From Hanleya hanleyi (lineage: Eukaryota; Mollusca; Polyplacophora; Lepidopleurida; Hanleyidae), in the NCBI GenBank assembly GCA_036873755.1, contig JAVTVY010017271.1, positions 496,001 through 560,000 of the forward strand: 64,000 nt of DNA. The letters are read 5' to 3'. Every line of letters begins with the position of its first letter. The stretch's first letter is position 1. Positions 48,697 through 61,100 of the stretch are shown here, piece after piece. The notes below the pieces were generated by a model. It was not told where the DNA came from and made no database searches. It worked only from the letters and a program-made list of their open reading frames with translations. The translations under genes and the position numbers were made by a program.

Positions 48697-50209
48697 CAGT
48701 ACAAGGCAGAAATATCTTCATCATAAACGCGAGTTAAAAAAATCATTTTCGCGACTACAATTTATTAATCTCGATCGGAAAATGCGCCTCAATCGCGCAA
48801 AAACAAAAGCATAATCGCGACTGAGACGCGTCGACCGTTCGCCGTAACTGTAATGATACTGCATGACGCGATCAGAACAAGTCGCGTGTTGTAAATGAAC
48901 GAGCCCCTTTGCTACATGTACTTGCCGATAGTCTCGTTTGTCAGCCTTGTATGCTCGGATAAATGCATGCGGGAGGATTTTGTTATGGACCGTCTTTTTT
49001 TGAAGCAATATATTTGCATGTAGCTTGATTGAAACCCCGCTAAATATATATATTTTCAGAAAGCCCATACTTTAATTAATCTGTCCTTCAAAATATCTGC
49101 CCTTTTGTGTCTAAAATGAAACCAGACCAGACGAGAAAATACAACAAACAAAAAAAACACTTTGATTTCGGCAACACTGAACATTACCTTGTGTCTATGT
49201 CCCAGCCAAACGATAATTGTTATAAAAAATCTCATCACGATTCGCTCAATTCAAGCGGGCGATCGTGCTAAAATACCAGTACATCATCTCTGTGGGTTTT
49301 AATCCGACATATAAATTCAAGAAACCCTTTATTTCCATTGTAAATCCAACAGTCGGCTCGCTAAAGTTTCCAGCGGAGCCATTTTCTATGCGATAAATTC
49401 ACTCGGCATTGAAGACCGACATACAGACAGACAGGCGGCCAATCGCCGAGATTGTCTCACAGACTTTCCTACGATGACCTCATTCTCAACTAATCAGCTT
49501 CGCTGTATTAACCAACTCAGTCGACCTTGTTTTATCGAACGAATATTCATGACGAGGACATGTCTATTCAATCAAATTCTTCGTTATTTCTTTGTTAGTT
49601 GTTAAATCACTCATTGTAGGTCGAAAGTGGGGGAAATGGCCTTTGAAATGAGGCCAATATCTCCGACATTCTACCGCGGGAAATGAGATTTCGATGGCGC
49701 TGAAAATGGTCCATAAAATGGCAAATTCTTTGCTGATTTTCTCAATTTCCATCACAATGAAGGTACGTCTTCAACAAAATAAACTCCTTATACGTTTATG
49801 GTAGGATTCTTAATAAAATGTGAACGTATAGGGCCTATAGCCGATTATTTCGTTATTGAATGGTGTGGACTATCAATGAGCTTTCACTTGACGAACATTT
49901 TACTGTGAGGGGAATTTCTTACGTGGTGGTCAATCTTGGCTTGTTCGGCCAACAAGACTCCATCTGACACGATCAATAAAGTAATCCCTTTTGAAATATG
50001 CCTGTGGATCGCGCTAAAACCCGAGACGATCGCGTCGACAGCGACATCGGCCGCTTTTACACGCTGACGCGTTTACAGAAAACAGTCAGGTCGAAACCGC
50101 GTGTTCCAAAATTTACAGTCGCGATTCCTTCAATAAACTAGCGCGAGTCAGTCTCGATTACTTCACGTTCTACTCGCGTTTATGATGAAGATATTTCTGC
50201 CTTGTACTG
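48697..50209. mobile_element. 1.5 kb DNA transposon, 38-bp perfect TIRs, TA duplication
   Basis: Left end CAGTACAAGGCAGAAATATC (continuing to 48734) is a perfect inverse of the right end over 38 bp (50172-50209). TA flanks both sides (48695-48696, 50210-50211). Subterminal regions at both ends are rich in CGCG words (for example 48729, 48749, 48794, 48813; 50010, 50030, 50068, 50121, 50174), which could be transposase binding sites. The longest internal frame is about 115 codons and not transposase-like, so the element is non-autonomous. TA duplication and CAGT ends fit the Tc1/mariner/pogo group. Identical TIRs suggest fairly recent activity. Confidence 0.9.
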
Positions 50210-50211
50210 TA

Positions 50212-52299
50212 CCTCTGTTGACCTAGCGTCAAAAAGAATTATCTGAAGATTATTTTCCCTGTTTATCTGGACAGAGCATATGAAAAGTAGTTCACTCATG
50301 TGCAAAACTGAAGGAGTTGTTCGGCTGGATTCAAACTGAACCGTGCATACGTGAGTTTTCCCATAGATACGTCATTGCAACGTAGTAAAGGTCAACTTCC
50401 GCTATTGGAGGCAGGGATGATAAATGAGCCTGTGAAATGAAGCATGCGCTGTGGGGAGTATGTCTTGGAACAAGAATATTTTTCAGAACTCTGAGTTATC
50501 GAATTCAAACCTGCATTATTGAAGGGAAACCCACAGCTATTCTTTTCGAATCGATAATTGCAGTTGATTATCGAAATTTACTTTATGGTTATCATAAAAT
50601 GAAACCTGACTTTTAAGCTCGTGCTTCTCTACTTTGACCAATCAGAAAACATCGTACAATTTCACATGTCAGTTTGTAAACCACTCACTCAAAACGACTT
50701 TCAGGTTATCGAAACCCTAGGCTATGAGTTGATAAGTTAAGGTGCCATTATTTCAGAACAAGGGTGAGTTTCTGTGCTAAAAGAGAGAAACTCAAGGTTA
50801 GACCCGCTGTTCTCTTATAGATAACCTAGATTTTGATCATTTAGTGCACTTTCTCAATTTGAAAACCAGCATTTTTCTATTTCGAAAACTCAATAAGCAT
50901 GAGTTCCTGGTTGTATTTGGCCTTCCATAAACAGATCTGTGTGTAATTTTTCCAACTTGAAATCAAAGGGTATCGTTTATTAGTCTGAATATCTGACTCA
51001 GACTTGATGGAATACCACTAGATCTGATTGAATTATCACAAGGTTTAGATCCAGAACAATTCAGTATTGTCCACCCCAATTCTCCTTGTCACCTCATAGT
51101 ACTCTCATCCAGACCCAATCTTCCTTGCCTCATTCTGGTATATGGTTCATGTAAGAGGAGATACCGCTTTTCAACGTGACTTCACATGTTATCTTATGGA
51201 ACAATGGCTGACCACTTCCCCATTTGCTACTATTGGAAATCCCGTAAATTCACGTCACTTCGTCTTACATGAACTATATGCCCTCATTCTATCCAACACC
51301 CCACCAATCCAGCTAATAGTATATAAATTCAACCTTGCTTTATTACCCCATACCTCTGCTTCAAGTATCCACATGTAACAATGCAAACCTGCCTTGCATT
51401 ATAATCACTACCCTCCCTCCCTCCCTTCATTTGGACCCTGACCCTACATTCCACCCCAGCACACTATAACTTCATTTAGAATAGTTTAGAAAAATGTTTG
51501 CTTCTGGGCAGCGTGCATATCATTCTGTATCATGCAAGTCAACCTTTTCCTCTCACAAAAATTCAGCAGAGTTATCTCCCTTGACCAAGACTGCCATTAT
51601 CAACCTTCAGTTTGTAAGATTTGTGATGTTGAATGTCAGTAAAAGGCTGTTAAACTGTTCAAATGATGTGGTAAAAATGAAAGTAACGGAGTTGTGGCAT
51701 GATATACTACCATCATTAAACATATCTTTTAGAACACATAGGAAATGAGGGGAAAAAGCTGGCTGTGTCATTGCACCAACTTCTTAAAGAGGTAGTAGCG
51801 TGGTTTTAGTTGTTCGGGTAAACTGAACAGCATGATCACTTGCAACATTTGCCAAAAGATTTTCAAGTATTGAAATCTTGTATTTCATATAGGGATCAAT
51901 ATTGTCAGATTCTTCAATTCGGTCTAGTGAACAACATGAAAATGGGAAATGACTGAGATGACGTCGGATAATGTGATCAGGTATCCATGACGTCACGTTA
52001 GAAGCCGTCACAGTGCGATAAAAGTTCTAAGATCGAGTATGACGTTGCAAAGCATCACGCTCGGAATGCCAGTGCGCGTTTTGTGACGTCATCTCAGGCA
52101 CTGGAGCCAAGTGCAGGTGCTGTTACATTTTTACAGACAATGTCAGAAGTGTGATTTCAATGCCCGTGATATTAAATAATGAGTTCACAGAAACACGCTC
52201 ACCATAGTTGCTCTCAACTACTGAATAGCTTTGATCGAAATATGTTATTTGCTGAATATTTTTTAAATGACGCTTTTACCTCTTTAATGATTTCATCTA
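50212..52299. other. unique stretch
   Basis: No gene recognised. Frames at 51142-51378 and 51494-51748 have no known motif. TGACGTCA-like words occur near 51958, 51988 and 52082. Confidence 0.4.
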
Positions 52300-52900
52300 C
52301 AAGTTAAACTACATGTATGCACCACCCAAACTTCCACCTTGAAACAGTGTACCTCACATACTCTTATAAAAACTGTCACTCCAATACACTTAACTTCATT
52401 GCACTACAAGCATCCAAGCTACCATCTCAACATACTAATTTAATTGCATCATTTGCCACACAAACTGCCACCCTAACATTATACTACTTTAATTGCGGTA
52501 TTAGCAAACAACTGTCACATACTTCAGACACATACCTTATTTACACCGTGTCATGAAAAGTAATGCCCCTCCACCCTAAGACAGCATATCCTAAAAAAAC
52601 ACATATACTGCCAACCCAACATGCTATTTACGTCTTTATTTTGCCACCAACATACTAACCTCATTGTATTATTGTCACACAAACTGCTATCTAAAGATAA
52701 TACTTTGTAGTATTTGACACACAGCTGCTACAAACACACTCCAACCAAACTCTTACTTACAACACAAAGTGCCACCTCAAGACACTAAAGTAAATGCACC
52801 ATGAGTCGCTCAAAATGTCACCCTCAGATACTAACCTAATTTTATCCTGATAAGAGTATAAATGTATCTCACTCACAGTATATATGCCACCCATCACCCT
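52300..52900. repeat. old decayed tandem repeat
   Basis: Recurring phrases such as ACACAAACTGCCACCCTAAC and CATACTAACCTAATTGCA appear about ten times in diverged form. The plus strand is poor in G. It borders the young 27-bp array. Confidence 0.6.
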
Positions 52901-52956
52901 GCCCACACACCCTCCTTTTCACCCTATTACTGCCATTGAAGAGAATATATTGCTCT

Positions 52957-53714
52957 ACCTATAGTACCCCGGCATGTTGACTCACCTATAGTACCCCGGC
53001 ATGTTGACTCACCTATAGTACCCCGGCATGTTGACTCACCTATAGTACCCCGGCATGTTGACTCACCTATAGTACCCCGGCATGTTGACTCACCTATAGT
53101 ACCCCGGCATGTTGACTCACCTATAGTACCCCGGCATGTTGACTCACCTATAGTACCCCGGCATGTTGACTCACCTATAGTACCCCGGCATGTTGACTCA
53201 CCTATAGTACCCCGGCATGTTGACTCACCTATAGTACCCCGGCATGTTGACTCACCTATAGTACCCCGGCATGTTGACTCACCTAAAGTACCCCGGCATG
53301 TTGACTCACCTATAGTACCCCATGGCACTGACTCACCTAGTATGTACCCCGGCATGTTGACTCACCTATAGTACCCCGGCATGTTGACTCACCTATAGTA
53401 CCCCGGCATGTTGACTCACCTATAGTACCCCGGCATGTTGACTCACCTATAGTACCCCGGCATGTTGACTCACCTAAAGTACCCCGGCATGTTGACTCAC
53501 CTATAGTACCCCGGCATGTTGACTCACCTATAGTACCCCGGCATGTTGACTCACCTATAGTACCCCGGCATGTTGACTCACCTATAGTACCCCGGCATGT
53601 TGACTCACCTATAGTACCCCGGCATGTTGACTCACCTATAGTACCCCGGCATGTTGACTCACCTATAGTACCCCGGCATGTTGACTCACCTAAAGTACCC
53701 CGGCATGTTGACTC
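52957..53714. repeat. 27-bp near-perfect satellite, 28 copies
   Basis: Unit CTATAGTACCCCGGCATGTT plus GACTCAC, almost identical throughout. The only variants are CTAAAGT (three units) and one rearranged junction around 53318-53345, which splits two blocks. Since 27 is a multiple of three, the minus strand translates as a nine-residue repeat (GESTCRGTI) in two adjacent open frames; this is not evidence of a gene. Each unit holds TGACTCA (AP-1 word), and on the minus strand TAGGTGAGT, a perfect splice-donor consensus. Confidence 0.97.
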
Positions 53715-53757
53715 GAACTCCAGCAATTCAATCTTGAATTCTTGCAATCCATGACTT

Positions 53758-54008
53758 CAGTAATCCCTCTAATAATTCAATCACCGGAAGTTGAATTTCC
53801 AACCAAAGAATCTGGGGTTGATCAATTTTTTTTAGAACAGGAGGTTGACAAAATGGTTCAAAATCATGCATATAATCCATTGTTTCTTCGTTATTTCAAT
53901 GATTTTAGAGGGTGATCAAATTTAGTAGAACCACCGATTGAATTTTGTCTGCAAAATTGGGGATGATTGAATATTGATAGGGGGATTGAATTATTAGGGG
54001 GATTACTG
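53758..54008 (+). mobile_element. MITE, full-length copy
   Basis: CAGTAATCCCTCTAATAATT at the left and GATTGAATTATTAGGGGGAT then TACTG at the right, 251 bp. The right end is followed by TA; the left flank is TT rather than TA. The interior matches the 17.4 kb copy in order. It starts 44 bp after the 27-bp array. Confidence 0.85.
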
Positions 54009-57000
54009 TAATGTGTATTAATTACAATTAAATGTTACATCAGATGTGTTAAGAACATGGGATTGTGTTTGTTCCATGTAGTAAACAAAGGTAGCAATGA
54101 TGTAAAGATAGCTGAAATGAGGATTTTGTAAGTATCTGTTGATGCGTACAAAAGCTATTAAACATTTTTTTCTCCTCGCACAAAAATTATATTTTAACAC
54201 ATAATTCCTCACTCTAAGAATTGTGTTAAAGTCTGGGAGATAATTTTTCTAATTAGTGACGTGTTTATGAGAAAGGGCTAAGTGGTGGCTAGAAGGCATG
54301 AAAACTTAGCCCAATCATTTTACAATAATCGTATATAATTGTCCGCTATTCTATCCATGTTTGCGTTGTCCCTTTTTTGACGCCGCTTCATGAATAGGAA
54401 ATTCAATATAAGGCTCACGTTGTTTTTGCCCCCTCAAGAAATCTGTTGGAACGCCAGGTCTCTATGAGACCGTTTTGAATATTTCGCCCCGGAAAAGATG
54501 ATGCATAAAAAACCCACTCTCAGAATGCTCAAAATGTAATAATCTCAGACTGATGGGTAGGACTTGATTATGTAATGGTATTGGCTGATCTAATTCTTGC
54601 TCCCTTCCTCTGAAATTCAATAGTTGCCCGAGATCACATTCAAACAGACCATTGAAATTTGGTCAATGGCGGCTGATGACTTTGTTTATGCAAATTTTTT
54701 CTTGCGGGGAAAGCCTGAATTTGCGCCAAGATTGAGATTTGGCACTTGCAATTGCAGTAACTTGTACTGCTAATTTAACTAAATGTGTGCCGCTTGATTG
54801 TATTTAGGGTGTTATTGCATGCGGCCGATCTCGTGGCGTAGCGGGGAAAGCTCCGGCGAATATCTCCTGGGTGAACGTAGGAAGAAAGCGGATGAGCGAT
54901 CGCGGCCAGGGGTTATGTAATGTTAGGCGAGCGGAAGAAGAATCGCTGGAAATTATCTTGGGGCAGTCAGAGAACATATATGTGGGGATTTATTGCAGGT
55001 CTTATTACGTCACACATTTAACGATCAGTGCCCCAAGCGTAGTTATTCACCCCGGCAATAGCTTCCGTTACAAGAAAGGCTTGAAAGGCTGTTGAATAAG
55101 CTCTTTGGACACAAACAGGCATTTGACACAGGTTTTATGGCTGTTTTTTTATCGGAGTACCTCGGTGTGTAATTTGAGATTTTTGTTGTATTTCTATGTC
55201 TTGTGAATGGGTTGATAGAGAAATAGTGTGGGCTGAAGGTGCCCAGCTAACCCCCAGGATGGTATGGAGGCAAAATAGAAAGGGCTCGCTGTTTTTTGTA
55301 TTGATCAGTGCTGATTGGGATGTAGTCGGGGCTGGTGGCCTTCCAATTTACGTAACGCACATATAGCTATTGATCCACGCATCGGGAAGCAGCATAGTGC
55401 CAAGGTCAAAGGCATTCTCATTGATACAAGCATGTATAGTAAAACGGCAGAGCGCAACCGCTGTGTTATAGTGAGCTCGTTGGTCACAGGTTGAAGAGCT
55501 CGGAGGCTTAAGATACGTTTACAGGGCGAAGTCCTCTTTCATTGATCTCTATTCTCTCCCCGCACCGCTGGCAAATCAGGTGCACTACCCCCTGGTGGTG
55601 GTGATAGGGAACAAATTGATCAGAAAATAACATGTACAGTGCTGGAGGACGCTCGGGGTCGCTGGTGATTGCAGCCGTAGTCGCATACTAATTTAGAGGA
55701 AGCCAAGCTCTGCGGTTCAAACGCATCTAAATACGGGGATAGGTCAAGTGTCTTCTTAGGTTCTGTTGCAGTCCAATTTTTTTATCGCCTTCCCAAATTT
55801 TTCTCCATTTAATTTTGTCCGATGGTTCTGTTGCCTAAGTAGTGATTGCCTTGATGATGCTGGTTCAGCCCTTCCTACGCTTTTCCCTATCTAATTTTTT
55901 GCGCCCAGCCGAAAAACCTGCCTCGTGCCGTGCCACAATTGGCCATTGCGGACGACCCGAGAGTTCATTAGCCTTATGTCATTTCGCACACAATCCCAAT
56001 CCAATTCTGATCACTTGATTCAAATTAGTTGAAACAAATTTGATCCATTTGGACCCTTTACCCTCTTGGCTTGAAGCAGAAACGATGTCGCTGAACAATG
56101 CACGCTCCCAGATGGAAAGGATTCTATCCTGACTCCGATATTCTCTCTCTCCCATTCCCCATTTACTCCCCGGAGAAACGCTTCATACAAACATAACTCT
56201 CTTTCCCGACTGTCCACCTCAGCTTTTCTCTCGATACGCTCTAATTGCCATTGTTTTTAAAAATAGATGTCCAATAAAACAGGATATGTGGCCTGAAGAA
56301 AAAGTGATTGTTTTTTCCAGAAAAAAAAATCCCTACTTCCTTTCCCCTCCCCGATCTTCTCGGCGGCAAACTGTGCTGGAAACATTCAGAAGCCGCATCT
56401 TCTGCCAAGCAATTTCCCATTAAAGTCCCTTTCTTGAGAAGTGGCTAAGTTTTCACTTCAATCGTTTTGTATTTGACTCCCACTGATTCTCTAAGCCTGT
56501 CAGGGCCCCACAGGTTAGGTTACCTCACCTCTCGGTATATCCCCTGCAGGCTAATCTCAATTTCTACTTTACACTACCAGTAAAATGCGTTTTCCAAGAA
56601 CTCACTTATCTAAAGCCCTGCCGTGGTTATGCCATGCATTTCTAATGGCCTCTCGTGGAGTAGAGGCATACAACTGCTTCAAATATCTTGCTTCTCTAAG
56701 CTGCCGGTATGAAAGCAGGAAAAAAATCCCGCTCCAAAATGATTCTTCTTAACTGGGTGAAAATGAAACAAAATAACAAACGCTGCTGTTCGATCTTCTC
56801 TCCTATTTTGTTCTTTATATCGCTTGTATTGTATTTTACAGCTGATGATTGAAAAAAAAATTTAAATATGACTTAATCAGGGGAAGATTATAACATTTAA
56901 TATACATGTATATAAAAAATAAATAAAATAAAGTTAAGTTACATTGTCCTTGTGTGTGATAGAATAAATGAAAACATGAGACTATACTTGTATTCTATGG

Positions 57001-57601
57001 CAAGTGAATAAGATAGCTAATCTATATAGTCAATTTTATTCACTCATACTATAATAAATATATGTTTATATAATAAATGATTTTCTTTCCGTTGATTAAG
57101 AGACTGATCATTTTGGTATGTTTTGTGTGTTTTGCAATTGATGGATTAATCTTTTTCACATCATTACATCTTGCAATAAGTCAATGCCTCAGTAGATAAT
57201 GGCCATTTTTGCTCGTTAGTAATTCCATGGATGTGACATAACCAGTGTCTGGTCACATGGCTTGCGTCATTAATCTAATCGATTATTATCAATAATGTTG
57301 GGAAATTTGAATAATTGTTTAACAGTTTCTGGAAGAATATTCCGTTCGTGTTCGCATAAATCTAGCGCTGTGTCAATCGGATATGTTGGGATATGGCAGC
57401 ATTGCCTCAAAATGGAGCAGCGACTTTTAACGCCTTTGCTTGCAAACAATAATTTAGTGAACTTCAAGTTATGCTACTTTAATATGGCCCGACTAAGGCA
57501 ATGCCGCGACATCCTAAAAATCAGGAATCTCTAGACATCTCAGACAACTGATTTAAGAAACTTGCTGAAACATCCTGCTGAGGTAAACTCATTGGCATAT
57601 A
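54009..57601. other. long unique stretch
   Basis: No gene recognised. Parts at 54.8-55.1 and 55.5-56.2 kb are less AT-rich by eye, but frames there are short and unrecognised. A 9-bp-arm hairpin GGGCTAAGT/ACTTAGCCC is at 54275-54312. Confidence 0.4.
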
Positions 57602-57779
57602 CAGTGAAACCTGTGTATACCAACACCTGAGTAAAACTGACCAACCTCTAAATACTGACATTATAACCATGGTCCCAATATTTAAATTTAAAATATTTGA
57701 ACCTTGATAAACCAGAACCCTGTCAAATCCGGCGCTATAATTTGTTCCCATGCATGGTCGGTTTATTTAAGTTTCACCG
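57602..57779. mobile_element. 178-bp MITE with TA duplication
   Basis: Left end CAGTGAAACCTGTGTATACC and right end (inverse) CGGTGAAACTTAAATAAACC match at 14 of 20 bases, including GTGAAAC. TA flanks both sides (57600-57601, 57780-57781). No coding capacity. CAGT-type ends with TA suggest the Tc1/mariner/pogo group. TIR divergence points to an old copy. Confidence 0.7.
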
Positions 57780-57952
57780 TATCCAGGGAATAATTATTCT
57801 TTGTTGTTCCCATGCATTAGCAGTTTTCTTTGAAGTTTGAATTTGAAATCTGAGTCAAAAAACTTGAATTGAGATTGGAATTTGAATTTTTGGACTTAAA
57901 ATATGTCGCCATTCAATGGAAAGCGAGCTTGAGGTTCATGTCACAAACCATA

Positions 57953-58123
57953 TCCTACAGGACAGACATGGGGAATGGAATTCTTACTGATAGTGAATCT
58001 TTCACAATCCTATAGGACAGAAAAGTTGATTGTATAGGGTCAAAATTCTGTCCTAGAGGATTTCATACAATCCTATAGGATCCCATAGGATTTTGCATTC
58101 TATAAAAGTTTGATCCAATAGGA
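57953..58123. repeat. cluster of TCCTATAGGA palindromes
   Basis: Six copies of TCCTATAGGA or one-base variants at 57953, 58008, 58051, 58071, 58081 and 58114, unevenly spaced. Intervening sequence is not obviously repeated, so it is not a simple tandem array. Confidence 0.8.
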
Positions 58124-61100
58124 CTTTTAACAATCTACAATATCCGGTAGGTTCTTGATCATATGGTTTGGATTCATTTTTGCTAAGGATATTCGTCCTA
58201 ATAATTATTGAAACTGTTGCACATTTCATCAATAACAATAGTTACAGTCCTGTATAGACAACTAGATGTATAATTGTGTGGACTTGTTTCAGAAGGACGT
58301 AAGAAAAATAACTGCCAGGAAATATTCAAGTACTAAATGAGTTGGAAATTTGAAGAAAAAAAGAAAGGCATTAACTTAATGTACATCTATCAATAACACT
58401 TTCAATCGTCTGCTTTTAGGTATTGTCAATGTTAATAAGACAAATGACTTGTCCATAAAGGGCTAATACCTGGTCAGTGATATGTGCTGTCCCATAGTTT
58501 TGACATGACTGATGGTCAGTTTACGGTCCACTGATTGTGGACCGTCTGTGTCCTTAAGCTGACCTGACCACCAAGATTTTTAAGTTCATACTCTCTGTCC
58601 TGATGCATTCAGTGTATAAATTTCAATCTTTAATTGATGACTTAACGTTTTAAGGTGATCTCGTGTACTGTACGTCATGTGTATATGAGTATAATGCGGT
58701 GATCCGTCAGTGCAGTTAGATTCGGCTCTCGCTTTATTAAAATGGCGCTGTTCTTAAATCCGTTTGATTGTCTCAATCTACATATTTAATTCTGTAGTTC
58801 TTACGGCGTACTTTCCATTTGATATACCTTGTACATTATTAATTAGAATATTCAGTTACTTTTGTCACTTTATAGGCAGGATTTTATCTATTTTTGTATC
58901 ACTTTTCACATGTAGGTCTCATTGAAGAAATTTCCTGTCTTACAGCTCCCTAATGTATGTCAGTAATTGGCTATAGGAATTTCTGGCTGGATACAATTTG
59001 ATCTGATTTTCAATCCCCATTTGATCATCTGTTCAGATAAAAATACAGCGGAACAGTTTGATTCAGACTGATTTTATTCGGGAGATAATATATTTATTTT
59101 TAGAGAAAAAGTGGATTGAAATGAATAAATTTTACTGCAATATGCTTGTACATGTCGGTTCATATGAATTTTTTTTTTTTCAGAAGTTATTGGTACTGGT
59201 GTTCATTTTTCATCTGATTTTTTAATTTTTTAATAAATCTATTTTTTTTCTCTCTCTCTTCTGCCATATACCACATTATGTAGTTCTATTGTTCTATACC
59301 TATTGTTCACATTTGTAGTCAGAGATTGTAATTATCTATATTGCAATAAGGCAGAATAATGGAAAACTACAAACAAAAGGAAGATCATATATATACAGAG
59401 GATTGAATGCACATTATGAATATCCCACAATGAAACGAATAATATATTATAAAGAGAGAAAGTTAATATACCCAAGTTATCGTGAATACACAAACATGTA
59501 AATATGTGTGATTATGAATGTGTCGCTTTTCCCATTGTTGTCAATTACGATTCAAATATAAAACGCAGAGGGAAAGTTACAAATGTCCTTGACTTGGGAG
59601 TAGAACAGATTGGTGGGAGATATTTTTATCCAGTGGCGTGTGAATGGCAAGTACCTGCCGGTGGTTTTACTAGCGATCTCATGAAACGCATGAATAACTC
59701 CCCCTAATTTGTGACAGAGACAAAAATCAAGAAACACTGGCTTGTTTCAGCTTTCTTCGGTCGGTCACTCCCAAAACAGGGTCGATTGCTAAAAAAAGAT
59801 CTGGTCTAAATGAAAGGTGACTTGACCAGGAAAGGACCACGATGAGCTTGAATGGTCACCGTGTACAAGTGATCGTGGAGTTATCGGGACGCCGATTTGA
59901 CGGATGATTGGCTTTTCTCTCGTCGGCTAGCATGAGTGCGTGTCTGCGGAAATCTTAAGTACATGTGCATATACTTTTTTATCAGAACTCCTTGAGCTTT
60001 TTAGTCACTTTCTGACTATACTTCACTCGGGAAAACTGGAGGCATATAGTCACTGATACATGTAGTCCCTGGCAGGCCGATAGAGTCCGGCTATGTGAGG
60101 TTTAGTTGTTGGAACTTCTCTTTGACAACCTTAGTTGCTACTGTGGACTCTTCTGTTGGAGCAAGACGCTGATGTGACGCGTGTAATTGTGGTCATTGTT
60201 AATGGTTGAAGTGGGTTAACATCACGGGGAACAATAAAGAGTCGAGGCTTCAGTGGAGAGGTTAACTACAAAGCAATTGGAGATAAATGAAGGTTACCAA
60301 GTCTGATCCCTTATTGACACCCCCTACACAGGGGTCAATTCTCACTGTCCGCGCTTTATTGTTACGTCAACAGTAAAGGAATTATTAATTCTGACATCAA
60401 CGGGAGAGACATTTTGCTGTTATACTGTCGAGTGGAACCAAACTTTCACTCATTTTGAATCAATTTCTATGGATTTTCATTCGGGGAGGAATTTCACCAG
60501 CCTGTGACGTCGTCAGTGATTAATTGTGGTATCTGACATCGACCTGTGACCTCATACATCCGTGATTAATCGTGCTAACTCTCTCCACTCACCTGTACTA
60601 GTACCTCTTACATTTCCAGGTAAACGACAATATGTGGGAATGGTGGAAAGTCGTCAACAGGTAAAAACAAACCCCATAGATACGGCTTCATCTGTCATAT
60701 TTTCCTATTGGCCATTATATTTAATGCTTTTAGAAAGATTAAAAATTAATCAATCGAAAACTTTGCCGGTTGCTGGCTAACATACATATTCAGGCCTTCT
60801 GGTTTGTGGAAACTTGTAATTTTGAAGTGGCCGATATTCGCTCACTTGAAAAAAAACAAAAAAACATGTGGCAAGGTTTTATGTTTAATTGAATAAAAGA
60901 AATGCTAAAAAACAAAAAACAAAAAATAAGATGAGTGCAGAAAATATAGCGTGTTGAAATGACATAAAAGCAGAAGACCTGGCACATTCACTGTCCATGT
61001 ATGTATACTCTCTCGCGAGTGCTATCACCATGATTCAGAAAACCATTTTACTCTCACTGATTGGAGAGTAGGCTAGGAGAGCAATTACTCACCTAAAGAC

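Noticed and set aside
52957..53714. CRISPR-like array of 27-bp repeats
   Set aside because: Units are directly abutting with no unique spacers, and the sequence is eukaryotic in character.
52927..53747. Minus-strand repeat protein (nine-residue GESTCRGTI units)
   Set aside because: By-product of the 27-bp satellite; no start context, no unique flanking coding sequence, no splice structure.
58742..58789. 15-codon ATG frame in an AAAATGGCGC context
   Set aside because: Too short and without the accompanying promoter motifs seen at 63.5 kb or a good donor site.
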